Positions 1 to 8,312 of a stretch of DNA of 39,288 nt are shown here, piece after piece (positions within the stretch are counted from its first letter, which is position 1; each line of letters opens with the position of its first letter). Position numbers and translations under genes: made by a program. This DNA is from REEB509 sp049314555 (GTDB lineage Bacteria; Pseudomonadota; Alphaproteobacteria; Caulobacterales; Aquidulcibacteraceae). Where the stretch lies: assembly GCA_049314555.1 (NCBI GenBank), contig JBMOEW010000027.1:1-39288 (forward strand). The letters run 5' to 3'. The notes under the pieces were generated by a model. It did no database searches. It had not been told where the DNA came from and was given only the letters and a program-made list of their open reading frames with translations.

Positions 1-51
1 ATCCTTGCAAATCACGCAAGAATTATCCCACGAACTTTTGATTCGGGACAC

Positions 52-103
52 TAGACCGCTTTCAGGAAAAGTGGGGCCCGGTTTTCCGTCCGAAAGCGGT
101 CTA
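52..103. repeat. structured palindromic repeat, copy 1
   Basis: The outer arms, 52-63 and 92-103, form a perfect 12-bp stem. Inside it, ggaaaa (65-70) pairs with ttttcc (82-87), giving a two-tier hairpin around a GC-rich 11-nt loop. A second copy lies at 14634-14680. The 47-nt cores have equal length with 9 differences, and the pairings are kept. This resembles REP-like intergenic elements of alphaproteobacterial genomes. The family name is not known to me, and a role as terminator, processing site or mobile miniature element is open. Confidence 0.7.
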
Positions 104-116
104 AAACTCTGATTTA

Positions 117-165
117 GCGCATTTTCGGACACAAAACCGCAACGACACTTTTGTTGAAAATGCGC
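117..165. repeat. second two-tier palindromic element
   Basis: The arms gcgcattttc (117-126) and gaaaatgcgc (156-165) form a perfect 10-bp stem. An inner stem pairs acaaaa (131-136) with ttttgt (149-154) around a 12-nt loop. The architecture is the same as the neighbouring element at 52-103, but the sequence is different. It lies just past the 3' end of tRNA-Glu, so it might end or trim the tRNA transcript, though no clear T-run follows on the minus strand. No other copy was noticed in this window. Confidence 0.55.
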
Positions 166-200
166 AAGTGGATGAGTGCGTCGAACCGAAGCGGGAGAAG

Positions 201-275
201 TGGCAGGCCCTAGGGGAGTCGAACCCCTCTTTTCAGGTTGAAAACCTGACGTCCTAACCGATAGACGAAGGGCCC
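201..275 (-). tRNA. tRNA-Glu (anticodon TTC)
   Basis: Read on the minus strand, the 75 nt fold into a complete cloverleaf and end in an encoded CCA (203-201). The anticodon stem TCAGG/CCTGA encloses loop TTTTCAA, giving anticodon TTC. The T-arm is AGGGG-TTCGACT-CCCCT. The 7-bp acceptor stem pairs GGGCCCT with AGGGCCT, so the first pair is a G1-U72 wobble, followed by discriminator G73. It lies 76 nt beyond the recJ stop codon on the same strand and probably has its own promoter. Confidence 0.95.
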
Positions 276-306
276 ACTGGTGCCCCGCTGTCAACGCGAG
301 ACGCGC

Positions 307-335
307 GATATAGACGCGCCCAGCCTTCGAAGCAA
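307..335 (-). promoter_or_regulatory. probable promoter of tRNA-Glu
   Basis: On the minus strand, TTGCTT (335-330) and TATATC (312-307) are 17 bp apart. Transcription would start about 25 nt before the tRNA 5' end. The pair sits in the short gap between recJ and the tRNA. A perfect TTGACA at 294-289 is too close to the tRNA to act as its -35 box. Assigned by eye only. Confidence 0.4.
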
Positions 336-351
336 GAGCCATCAAACCCGC

Positions 352-2154
352 TCATGCAGAAGCCAGCGCCGCGTCCACAAGCTCCACTTCCGCACTTTCA
401 TGCCCATTGAAGGCGTTGCGCTTCAGCTTCACTGCCACATGCAGCACGGTGTCGCGCTTAAGCAGGGCCTCACCAATGGGTTGATCCGCCACCCCAAACG
501 CAATGCCCTTCACCCCCGCCCCGCGCGAATCTTCCAGGGTAAACCGCACGTGCGCATCGCCCGCCTTTTTGGCAAATCGCGCGCGCATCGCTGCAAGCGC
601 AAAGATCGGCTCGGGGTGCCCAGTCCCAAACGGACCAATCCGCTCCACCGCGTCGATCAACGCGAGGTTCACCGCCCCCGCCCCCGCTAGGCCGTCAATC
701 GAAAGGGCGCGGGCCTCGTCGCTGGCGGCCGCAACCTCCCCGCCCAACCGCGCTGCCAAAAAGTCCCGAAACCGGTCCACCTCGTCCCAGGCGACGGTCA
801 TGCCAGCCGCCATCGCATGCCCGCCGCCGGCAATCAGGATGCCCTCGCGGGCCGCTGCCGCCACCACGGCCCCAAGGTTCACCCCCCCGATCGACCGCCC
901 AGAACCCTTCGCCGGCCCTTCTTCGCCCGCAGCGCCCAGCACAATCACGGGCTTGCGCACACGCTCCTTCACCCGCCCCGCGACGATGCCGATCACGCCG
1001 GGGTGCCATGCCTTCGCCCCGAGCACCAAAACCGGCGCATCGGCAAATAGCTCCGCCATGGCGACGGCCTCCTGCACGATCTCTGCCTCAATCAGGCGGC
1101 GCTCGGCGTTGAGGGCATCGAGCTGGCCGGCATATTCAGCAATCAGGGCGGGGTCTTCTTCCAGCAGCAACCGCGTGGCAAGGGTCGCATTGCCGATTCG
1201 TCCGCCCGCATTGAGCCGTGGCCCCAGCACAAACCCCAGGTCATACACCTGCGCCCCGCCAGCACGCCCCGCCGCCAAGCCCAGTGCCGCAAGCCCCGGA
1301 TTTGGTTTGTTTTTCAAGATCTTCAGGCCCTGCGCCACGATCGCCCGGTTAAAGCGGGTCAACGGGGCCACATCGCATACGGTTCCAAGGGCGGCCAAAT
1401 CCAAGGTCGCCATCGGATCGGGCAGGTTGTTGGCCCCAATCGACCCACGCTTGCGCGCCACCCGATTAACCGCAGCCAGCGTCACCAACACCACACCTGC
1501 AGCGGTCAGGTCCCCCTCGCCAGACGTGCAGTCCGGCCGATTTGGGTTCACGACAGCTAGCGCCGGCGGTGGCGGCCCGCTCATCAAATGATGGTCCAAC
1601 ACCACCACATCCAGCCCCAAACCGGCCGCCGCCCGAAGGGGCCCTTCGGCAGCTGCCCCGCAGTCCACCGTAATAACAAGCTGAATGCCCTGGGCTTTCA
1701 ACCGCTCAAACGCCAACGCCGAAGGCCCGTAACCCTCCGCCATCCGGTCCGGGACATACAACGAAGCGTCATGACCGCGCGCCCGAAAATAGCGGATCAT
1801 CTGCGCAGCGCTTGTGGCCCCGTCCACGTCATAGTCCGCCAAGATGGCGGTGGGCCGCTTGCCGGCAATCGCGTCTTCGATGGCCTCGGCAGCCGCATCC
1901 ATGTCCTTGAAGCGCGACGGATCAGGAAACCAATCCCGCAATCGCGGGTCCAAAAACCGCGCCGCATCCTCGGGGTCCACGCCGCGCCCCGCCAGAAGGC
2001 GTGCGGCCAAGTCCGGCAGATGGTGCAGCCTCGCAAGCGCCGCGACCGCCTGGGGGCTTGCCCCACGCTCACGCCACCGCAACCCTTTTAAGGAACGCTC
2101 GACCCCAAGGAACGCAGCGCCAGGCTCAGACAGGGGAATGGGAATCGCTGACAT
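352..2154 (-). CDS. recJ: single-stranded-DNA-specific exonuclease RecJ
   Basis: RecJ degrades single-stranded DNA 5' to 3' in recombination and repair in the cytoplasm. The 600-aa product has the DHH phosphoesterase core: ADYDVDG at 106-112, VPDRMAEGYG at 134-143, ITVDCG at 161-166 and DHH at 187-189, which bind catalytic metal. The DHHA1 domain follows, with GGGHAMAAG at 443-451, and then a C-terminal OB-type region. Length is normal for the family. I chose the ATG at 2154. A TTG at 2199, overlapping the glpX stop and preceded by AGAAGG, would add 15 residues and allow translational coupling, so the start is uncertain. It is the last protein gene of the aminotransferase-hom-glpX-recJ run. 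Confidence 0.95.
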   Translation of the reverse strand: MSAIPIPLSEPGAAFLGVERSLKGLRWRERGASPQAVAALARLHHLPDLAARLLAGRGVDPEDAARFLDPRLRDWFPDPSRFKDMDAAAEAIEDAIAGKRPTAILADYDVDGATSAAQMIRYFRARGHDASLYVPDRMAEGYGPSALAFERLKAQGIQLVITVDCGAAAEGPLRAAAGLGLDVVVLDHHLMSGPPPPALAVVNPNRPDCTSGEGDLTAAGVVLVTLAAVNRVARKRGSIGANNLPDPMATLDLAALGTVCDVAPLTRFNRAIVAQGLKILKNKPNPGLAALGLAAGRAGGAQVYDLGFVLGPRLNAGGRIGNATLATRLLLEEDPALIAEYAGQLDALNAERRLIEAEIVQEAVAMAELFADAPVLVLGAKAWHPGVIGIVAGRVKERVRKPVIVLGAAGEEGPAKGSGRSIGGVNLGAVVAAAAREGILIAGGGHAMAAGMTVAWDEVDRFRDFLAARLGGEVAAASDEARALSIDGLAGAGAVNLALIDAVERIGPFGTGHPEPIFALAAMRARFAKKAGDAHVRFTLEDSRGAGVKGIAFGVADQPIGEALLKRDTVLHVAVKLKRNAFNGHESAEVELVDAALASA

Positions 2155-2195
2155 GACCGCCAGCTTGCGCCCAAACGCGCCCCGAAGCGATGCCC

Positions 2196-3155
2196 TCAAC
2201 CCACCTTCTGGTTGAAGGCCACTTGCGCGATCAGCCCAGTGGCGGAGTTCATCACCAGCGCTTCGCCGTGCGCGCGGCCGTCGATGATCCGCACGCCCTT
2301 GAGCATCGAGCCGTTGGTTACGCCCGCCGCCACAAAGATCGCGTCTGTCGAGGCCAGCTCCTGCAACGTGTAGCGGCGATCAAAGGCCGTGATCCCGGTT
2401 TTGGCGGCCCGCGCCCGCTCGTCGTCGTTGCGGAACACCAGCCGCCCCTGGAACTGCCCGCCAACGCACTTCAATGCCGCCGCCGCCAGCACGCCCTCCG
2501 GTGCCCCGCCTTGGCCCACATACATGTCGATGCCGGTGGCAGGGTCGGTCGTGTTGATTACGCCCGCCACATCGCCGTCTGAAATCAGATGTACCCGCGC
2601 GCCAACCGCTCGCAGGGAGGCCAAGATATCCTTGTGCCGCGGCCGATCGAGCACGCACACCCCAAGCTCGCTGACCGCCACGCCCTTAGCCTTGGCCAAA
2701 GCCACCGCGTTGTCGCCCGCCGGCGCATCCAGATCCACCACGTCCGCCTTGAACCCAGGCCCAATCGCCAGCTTGTCCATGTAGGTATCTGGCGCATACA
2801 GCAGGCCGCCCTTGGGCGCGAACGCCATCACCGCCAGCGCATTGGCCATCGCCTTGGCGGTGAGGGTGGTTCCTTCCAGCGGGTCAAGCGCGATATCGAT
2901 CTGCGGCCCGGTGCCAAGCCCCACTTCTTCCCCGATATAAAGCATCGGCGCTTCGTCGCGCTCGCCTTCGCCAATTACGATGCGGCCCTTGATCGGCATG
3001 GCATTCAGCGCGGTACGAAGGGCATCGACCGCTGCCTGATCGGCGGCCTTCTCATCACCACGCCCCGACAACTTGGACGCAGCCACCGCCGCCAGAAAGG
3101 CAGCCTGAGCCGCCGCAAACGCCAAAGCGTCCGTCAGGACATCGCTCTTGGACAT
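2196..3155 (-). CDS. glpX: class II fructose-1,6-bisphosphatase GlpX
   Basis: GlpX hydrolyses fructose 1,6-bisphosphate to fructose 6-phosphate in gluconeogenesis, using divalent metal. The 319-aa sequence carries the family signatures GEGERDEAP (62-70) and DIALDPLEGTT (87-97), which supply the metal- and phosphate-binding acidic residues. Length matches the usual 310-340 aa. The ATG at 3155 is preceded by AGAGGTGA at good spacing. A TTG directly before it is less likely. It lies 37 nt after hom on the same strand and 41 nt before the recJ ATG. In alphaproteobacteria GlpX is commonly placed beside hom. Its pairing with threonine synthesis here is by position, not pathway. Confidence 0.96.
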   Translation of the reverse strand: MSKSDVLTDALAFAAAQAAFLAAVAASKLSGRGDEKAADQAAVDALRTALNAMPIKGRIVIGEGERDEAPMLYIGEEVGLGTGPQIDIALDPLEGTTLTAKAMANALAVMAFAPKGGLLYAPDTYMDKLAIGPGFKADVVDLDAPAGDNAVALAKAKGVAVSELGVCVLDRPRHKDILASLRAVGARVHLISDGDVAGVINTTDPATGIDMYVGQGGAPEGVLAAAALKCVGGQFQGRLVFRNDDERARAAKTGITAFDRRYTLQELASTDAIFVAAGVTNGSMLKGVRIIDGRAHGEALVMNSATGLIAQVAFNQKVG

Positions 3156-3192
3156 CAATCACCTCTTACCACGTGTGGAATTTGCGCCGTGC

Positions 3193-4476
3193 CTAGCGGT
3201 TTCCATCCTCGATGGGAAGCACGCATGGCGTTTCAGACACTGCGTCGAGCGCCCCGATCGCCACACAGGCGTCTTCCAGCGCAGCTTTAGGGCACGGCTG
3301 GGTGGTTAAAACGATCGGAACCAGCGGCCCTGGGCCCACGGGCATCTGCAAAATGCTGTCAATCGAGACCTGCGCCCGCCCAAGCCGATCCGAAACCGCA
3401 GCGATCACGCCCGGTCGGTCATGAACCAACAGCCGCACATAGAACCGCCTTGGCTCATCAAGGGTCAGTCGCACCGGTGGCTTCAGCGCCGCCACCGGCA
3501 CCCCAAACGCCGGCCCCTTGCGGCCATTGGCAATATCGATCAGGTCCGCCGCCACCGCATTGGCCGTTGGCCCAGATCCGGCCCCGCGGCCCTGGAAAGT
3601 GAGTGCCCCAACCGGATCAGCCAGCACCGTCACCGCATTCAGTGGCCCGCCAACCCCCGCCAACGGATGGTCATGGCCCACCAACGCAGGCCCGACCGTT
3701 ACAGAAACAGCCCCACCCAAGCGCTCGGCCTTGGCGATCAGCTTGATCCGATAGCCCAATTTGGCCGCAAGCTGGATATCCACCAGCCGCACCAAATCCA
3801 CCCCCCGAATAGCCACCCCACCGTAATCAGGCTGCGTGCGAAACGCGATCGCCGCCAGGATCGCGATCTTATGCGCCGCATCAAACCCACCAACGTCCAT
3901 GGTTGGGTCAGCCTCGGCATAGCCAAGCCTCTGCGCATCCGCCAACACATCCTCAAACGCGCGCCCGGAGGCTTCCATTTCCGTCAGCAAATAATTGCAG
4001 GTGCCATTGAGGATGCCGGATACAGACTGCACCTCGCTCGCAGCGAGGCTTTCCTTCATCACCTTCACGATCGGCACACCGCCCGCCACCGCCGCCTCAA
4101 ACAGCAAAGACGCACCGGATTTTTCCGCGATTGCGGCCAGCTCAAGCCCATGTTCAGCGATTAGCGCCTTGTTGGCGGTCACCACATGCGCGCCGCGCTC
4201 CAGCGCCACCTGCACCGCCTTCTTGGCCGGCCCGTCAGACCCCCCAATCAGTTCCACAAAAACCGCGATTGCGGGGTCCCGCGCCATTTCCACAGGGTCA
4301 TCGACAAAGGCATAGCCGCTAATGTCCACCCCCCGCTGGCGCGACCGCGACCGCGCCGACACCGCAGCGATCTGCAAGCGGTCCTGACCCAACCCGCCCC
4401 GCGCCGCAATCGCCAACAGGCCAGCCCCAACGGTGCCCAAGCCCGCCACGCCAACCTTCAACACCGAAGTGCTCAT
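3193..4476 (-). CDS. hom: homoserine dehydrogenase
   Basis: The enzyme reduces aspartate semialdehyde to homoserine, feeding threonine and methionine synthesis. In the 427-aa product, the Rossmann motif GLGTVG is at 12-17 and the catalytic-domain signatures ILNGTCNYLLTEM (155-167) and AEADPTMDVGGFDAAHK (187-203) follow. A C-terminal ACT domain (about 345-420, with RFYVRLLVHDRPGV) is the usual site of feedback control, probably by threonine. It is the monofunctional form, with no aspartokinase fused. Its ATG overlaps the stop codon of the upstream aminotransferase by 4 nt (ATGA), so translation is probably coupled. Confidence 0.97.
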   Translation of the reverse strand: MSTSVLKVGVAGLGTVGAGLLAIAARGGLGQDRLQIAAVSARSRSRQRGVDISGYAFVDDPVEMARDPAIAVFVELIGGSDGPAKKAVQVALERGAHVVTANKALIAEHGLELAAIAEKSGASLLFEAAVAGGVPIVKVMKESLAASEVQSVSGILNGTCNYLLTEMEASGRAFEDVLADAQRLGYAEADPTMDVGGFDAAHKIAILAAIAFRTQPDYGGVAIRGVDLVRLVDIQLAAKLGYRIKLIAKAERLGGAVSVTVGPALVGHDHPLAGVGGPLNAVTVLADPVGALTFQGRGAGSGPTANAVAADLIDIANGRKGPAFGVPVAALKPPVRLTLDEPRRFYVRLLVHDRPGVIAAVSDRLGRAQVSIDSILQMPVGPGPLVPIVLTTQPCPKAALEDACVAIGALDAVSETPCVLPIEDGNR

Positions 4477-5690
4477 TCCCCCGCAGCCTTCCTCAACGCC
4501 GTTTTGGCCTGGCGTTGCTCCGACAGGAACTTTTTGACCGCGCGGCCCGCCTGTCGAATCCGTTGTTCGTTTTCAACGAGCGCAATCCGGATAAAGCCTT
4601 CGCCGTGCTCGCCAAAGCCCACGCCTGGTGCCACCGCAACCCCGGCCTGCTCCACCAGCCGCTTGGAAAATTCCAAACTGCCTATGCCCTCGAAACCCTC
4701 AGGCAGCGGGGCCCACACAAACATCGAGGCCTGCGGCGTAGGCAACACCCATCCGGCCTTCGCAAAGCTGTCAATCAGCGCATCGCGGCGCACTTTGTAG
4801 GTGTTGCGCATTTCGTCCACGCAGTCCTGCGGCCCGTTCAGCGCCGCGGTCGCCGCCACCTGGATCGGCGTGTAGGCTCCATAATCCAGATAGGACTTCA
4901 CCCGTGCCAAAGCAGCGATCAAGCGCTGGTTGCCGGCCGCCCACCCCACCCGAAACCCAGCCATCGAATACGTCTTCGACAGCGTGTTCACCTCCACCGC
5001 GATGTCCTTTGCCCCTGGAACCTGCAGGATCGAAGGTGGCGGATTGTCGTCGAAATAAATCTCTGAATAAGCCATGTCAGAGATCACGATCAGGTCGTTG
5101 GCCTTCGCGAACTTGATGATCTCTTTGTAGTAGTGAAGGTCGACCGTCTGCGCCGTGGGATTTGCCGGATAACACACAATCATCGCCATCGGCGGCGGCA
5201 CGCTGTGGGCCACCGCCCGCGACAAGCCCTCCAGGTACTCCTCTGGCGAGTGCGCTTTCACACTGCGGATTACGCCGCCCGCCATGATGAACCCGAACGC
5301 ATGGATCGGATAAGACGGGTTGGGCGCAATCACCACATCGCCCGGTGCCGTGATGGCCTGCGCAAGGTTGGCAAACCCTTCCTTGGAGCCCAATGTCACA
5401 ACGATCTCAGACTCAGGGTCGAGCTTCACGTCAAACCGGCGCTCGTAATACCCAGCCATCGCCTTGCGCAAACCAGGCACGCCCCGCGACGCCGAATAGC
5501 GGTTGCTGCGCGGTTTGCGAGCAGCTTCCACCAGCTTATCAACGATATGGGCCGGCACCGGCAGGTCCGGATTGCCCATGCCGAAGTCGATAATGTCCAC
5601 GCCTTCACCGCGCAGACGGGCCTTCACTTTGTTCACTTGTTCGAACACGTACGGCGGGAGGCGCCGCGTTTTATAGAAATCTTGGGTCAT
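4473..5690 (-). CDS. alaC: AlaC-like PLP-dependent class I/II aminotransferase
   Basis: This is a fold-type I, pyridoxal-phosphate-dependent aminotransferase of 405 aa, with a close resemblance along its whole length to E. coli AlaC (alanine-pyruvate/glutamate). Visible features are RLPPYVF near the start, NPSYP (124-128), N177, D205 and Y208 contacting the cofactor, Schiff-base lysine K239 in TLSKTYSMAG, and R247. Relatives are often labelled LL-diaminopimelate aminotransferase, so alanine and diaminopimelate roles both remain possible. Its stop codon overlaps the hom start. That adjacency to an aspartate-family gene is common in alphaproteobacteria and hints at amino acid supply. Upstream is only a 42-nt gap to the small secreted protein gene. 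Confidence 0.92.
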   Translation of the reverse strand: MTQDFYKTRRLPPYVFEQVNKVKARLRGEGVDIIDFGMGNPDLPVPAHIVDKLVEAARKPRSNRYSASRGVPGLRKAMAGYYERRFDVKLDPESEIVVTLGSKEGFANLAQAITAPGDVVIAPNPSYPIHAFGFIMAGGVIRSVKAHSPEEYLEGLSRAVAHSVPPPMAMIVCYPANPTAQTVDLHYYKEIIKFAKANDLIVISDMAYSEIYFDDNPPPSILQVPGAKDIAVEVNTLSKTYSMAGFRVGWAAGNQRLIAALARVKSYLDYGAYTPIQVAATAALNGPQDCVDEMRNTYKVRRDALIDSFAKAGWVLPTPQASMFVWAPLPEGFEGIGSLEFSKRLVEQAGVAVAPGVGFGEHGEGFIRIALVENEQRIRQAGRAVKKFLSEQRQAKTALRKAAGE

Positions 5691-5732
5691 GGGGCACGAT
5701 CACCGGAAGGGGTCAAAGCCAAGCCAAGCGGA

Positions 5733-6104
5733 TCAATACCGTTGGCGCGTGTCTTCGATGTCTTCTAACGCGCCGTTACGAAACGCCTCGGCATCGACCG
5801 CAGCGTTCGACGGCGCGGGCGTAGCTCGCGCGCTGGCCCGCATCTGTGCGCCCGCCGCCAGCACTTCAGCCTGAAACGCCTGCCAGTAGGCCGGGTCCGT
5901 TTTCGCGCTGGGCGCTTCTGGAATGTCGTCAAGGCTCGGGTAGCCCTTGTCGCCGCTGGCCGCGCGTTCCTGCACAAACCAATCTGGCAAGGTGGTGCCT
6001 GGCTCTTCGGCATAAGCAATCGCGCCCCCGAACAGGGCGCAAGCCCCGGCCAAAGCCCCAGCAACAAAGAGGCTCTGTGTGGCACGTGGGGCGAACTTAC
6101 TCAT
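5733..6104 (-). CDS. small secreted protein of unknown function
   Basis: I do not recognise this 123-aa protein. It begins with a clear signal peptide: positively charged start, hydrophobic core at about 11-27, likely cleavage after AIAYA near 32. The mature part is short, Pro/Ala/Asp-rich and acidic, with YPSLDDIP at 55-62 and a probable short helix PAYWQAFQAEVLAAGAQM. The ATG at 6104 is chosen because AAGGAGAT precedes it at good spacing. A longer frame upstream lacks that. It is the first gene of the aminotransferase-hom-glpX-recJ strand and diverges from phaC. Expected location is the periplasm or envelope. No function can be inferred. Confidence 0.75.
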   Translation of the reverse strand: MSKFAPRATQSLFVAGALAGACALFGGAIAYAEEPGTTLPDWFVQERAASGDKGYPSLDDIPEAPSAKTDPAYWQAFQAEVLAAGAQMRASARATPAPSNAAVDAEAFRNGALEDIEDTRQRY

Positions 6105-6128
6105 GAAGCCGATCTCCTTGACCCGCGT

Positions 6129-6156
6129 CCTATACCACGTCGCGGCTTTGTGCCAG
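6129..6156 (-). promoter_or_regulatory. possible promoter for the secreted-protein / aminotransferase run
   Basis: On the minus strand, CTGGCA (6156-6151) and TATAGG (6134-6129) are separated by 16 bp, each matching 4 of 6 consensus bases. They lie in the 127-bp gap between the divergent small secreted protein gene and phaC, about 25 nt before the minus-strand start codon. This is a weak by-eye assignment. Confidence 0.3.
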
Positions 6157-6231
6157 ATTGAGTCTGAAAAACCGCATGTACTAAAGGCCACTCAATGGCC
6201 GATCATGCAACAGGGAGAGGAAGGCAAGCGT

Positions 6232-8289
6232 ATGGCTGGGTCGAAGGGGGAAAAAGACGGTCTCACAGGCGCGATTCGCAACCGCGCAGCCATGCCGGCC
6301 AGTGTCAGCCGCGGCCCGCGGAAAAAAGGACCCGTGCCGAAGGCCAAGGCAGACACACCGGTCACCCCAATCGCGCCCAAACCCGCCCGCGCGGCAAAAG
6401 CAAAGGCAGCAGCCCCCGCGCCACCGCCCAAAACCCCGACACCGCCAGCCCCTAAACCAGCCGCAGTGCCAGACACATCTCCCCCGGCTTCGCTGCAAAC
6501 CGTCGCGCAGAGCTTATCGACGGATCAATTGGATGTGCTGTCGCGCAATCTCGCGCAGGCCATGACCAAAGCCAATGACGTCTTCTCCACCGCATTCCAA
6601 GATCAATCCCGCGGCGGGAACGAGCCTTGGGCCGCCGATCCGTTTGCGGTTCAAGACGCGACCAACGCAGTCTGGTCCAAGCTGGCCGCCCAACCTGAAA
6701 CCCTGCGTGACGCCCAAGGCAACCTCTGGCAGCGCTACGCTGACATTTGGGAGCGCCACGCCCTCAAAATGATGATGGGCGAAGCCCTCACCAACAGCGC
6801 ACCGGTCCGCGACAAACGCTTCCGCGATCCTGAATGGACCACGAACCCCGCCTTCAGCCTGATGCGCGAAACCTACCTCGCCACCGCCGCCTTCATCACC
6901 GATATGGTCGAAAAGGCCGAAGGGGTGGACGAGGAAGCCAAACGCAAAGCCAGCTTCTTCATCAAGCAGGCCGTTGATGCGGCATCCCCCTCCAACTTCC
7001 TGATGAGCAACCCGGCAGCCCTGCGCGCCCTGATCGAAACCCGCGGCCAAAGCCTGCTGCAGGGGCTGGATAACCTCGCCGGCGATCTCAAGCGCGGCGG
7101 CGGCAAGCTATCGATCACCCAGACGGACATGAACGCCTTCACGGTCGGCGAAAACATCGCCACCACGCCGGGCAAAGTGGTGTTCCGCAATGGCCTGATC
7201 GAAATCCTGCAGTACCTCCCAACAACAGCCACCACCTTCGATGCCCCGCTTTTGATCTTCCCGCCGTGGATCAACAAATTCTACATCATGGATCTGCAGG
7301 CCAAGAACTCCATGATCAAATGGCTGGTCGCCCAAGGCCACACCGTTTTCCTCGCCTCCTGGATCAACCCCGATACCTCGATGGCGGAAAAAACCTTCGA
7401 AGATTACATGCGCGACGGGGTCTTCGCCGCTGTTCAAGCGGTCCAGGACGCCTGTGGTGCCTCCCAGATCAACACCGTCGGCTATTGCATTGGGGGCACG
7501 CTGCTTGCCGCAACCCTGGCTTACATGGCCACCGTTGGCGACAAGCGCATCCAAAGCGCCACCTTCTTCGCCAGCCAGCAAGACTTCACAAACGCCGGCG
7601 ACCTGATGGTGTTTTCAGACGATGCGGGCCTGCGCTACCTCGAAGCCCGGATCGACAGCAAAGGCGGGCTTTTGGACGCCCAGGCCATGGCGGACACCTT
7701 CAACTCCCTGCGCGCCAACGACTTGATCTGGAACTATGTGGTCGACAATTACTACATGGGCCGCTCACCGCCGCCGTTTGATTTGCTGTACTGGAACGCA
7801 GACCAAACCCGCATGCCCCGCGCCCTGCACTTGTTCTATTTGCGCGCCTTCTATCACGACAACCTGATGGCGCAGGGCAAGCTTGAACTTCTGGGCGAGA
7901 AAATCGATCTGTCCCGCGTGACGATCCCGATCTTCATGCAGTCCTCCAAGGAAGATCACATCGCGCCCTATCAAAGCATCTACCGTGGCGCAAAACTGTT
8001 TGGCGGGCCCGTAAACTTCATGATGGCAGGCTCGGGCCACATCGCCGGCGTAATCAACCACCCAGACGCCAACAAGTACCAACACTGGACCAACGCCGCC
8101 TTGCCAGACACCGTTGAAGAGTGGATGGAAGGTGCCGTTGAACATCCCGGATCCTGGTGGCCCAAATGGCACGACTGGCTGTCCAAGATCTCAGGCAAGC
8201 AGGTCAAAGCGCGCACCCCAGGCGCTGGCAAACTCAAAGTGCTGTGCGATGCCCCTGGCGAATACGTCCGTATACGGTCAAGCACTTAA
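6232..8289 (+). CDS. phaC: class I poly(3-hydroxyalkanoate) synthase PhaC
   Basis: PhaC polymerises (R)-3-hydroxyacyl-CoA into storage polyester at granule surfaces. The 685-aa product has the PhaC N-terminal domain (about 130-330) and an alpha/beta-hydrolase domain with FPPWINKFYI near 343-352, the lipase-like box GYCIGG at 417-422 (nucleophile C419), D575 in SSKEDHI and H603 in GSGHIAG, completing the Cys-Asp-His triad. Class I synthases are usually about 570-620 aa. Here the first roughly 90 residues are a low-complexity Ala/Pro/Lys tail. The ATG at 6232 is chosen because GAGGAAGG precedes it; an in-frame ATG shortly upstream is also possible. A DUF1993 gene follows after 23 nt. Confidence 0.95.
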   Translation: MAGSKGEKDGLTGAIRNRAAMPASVSRGPRKKGPVPKAKADTPVTPIAPKPARAAKAKAAAPAPPPKTPTPPAPKPAAVPDTSPPASLQTVAQSLSTDQLDVLSRNLAQAMTKANDVFSTAFQDQSRGGNEPWAADPFAVQDATNAVWSKLAAQPETLRDAQGNLWQRYADIWERHALKMMMGEALTNSAPVRDKRFRDPEWTTNPAFSLMRETYLATAAFITDMVEKAEGVDEEAKRKASFFIKQAVDAASPSNFLMSNPAALRALIETRGQSLLQGLDNLAGDLKRGGGKLSITQTDMNAFTVGENIATTPGKVVFRNGLIEILQYLPTTATTFDAPLLIFPPWINKFYIMDLQAKNSMIKWLVAQGHTVFLASWINPDTSMAEKTFEDYMRDGVFAAVQAVQDACGASQINTVGYCIGGTLLAATLAYMATVGDKRIQSATFFASQQDFTNAGDLMVFSDDAGLRYLEARIDSKGGLLDAQAMADTFNSLRANDLIWNYVVDNYYMGRSPPPFDLLYWNADQTRMPRALHLFYLRAFYHDNLMAQGKLELLGEKIDLSRVTIPIFMQSSKEDHIAPYQSIYRGAKLFGGPVNFMMAGSGHIAGVINHPDANKYQHWTNAALPDTVEEWMEGAVEHPGSWWPKWHDWLSKISGKQVKARTPGAGKLKVLCDAPGEYVRIRSST

Positions 8290-8312
8290 AACCACTTCAA
8301 AGGAGTTCCACC

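Larger units (their letters stand above)
1..200. other. gene-free left edge with two palindromic elements
   Basis: I see no supportable coding region here. Most of the stretch is taken up by two stem-loop elements (52-103 and 117-165), listed separately. At the extreme left, the minus strand reads GATAAT (22-27), followed by AAGGA close to position 1. This could be the -10 box and ribosome-binding site of a minus-strand gene starting just outside the window, but no good -35 box is present, so this is only a guess. Confidence 0.5.

Noticed and set aside
289..294. Perfect TTGACA on the minus strand before tRNA-Glu
   Set aside because: It is only 14 nt from the tRNA 5' end, too close for a -35 box serving this gene, and no -10 box follows outside the tRNA.
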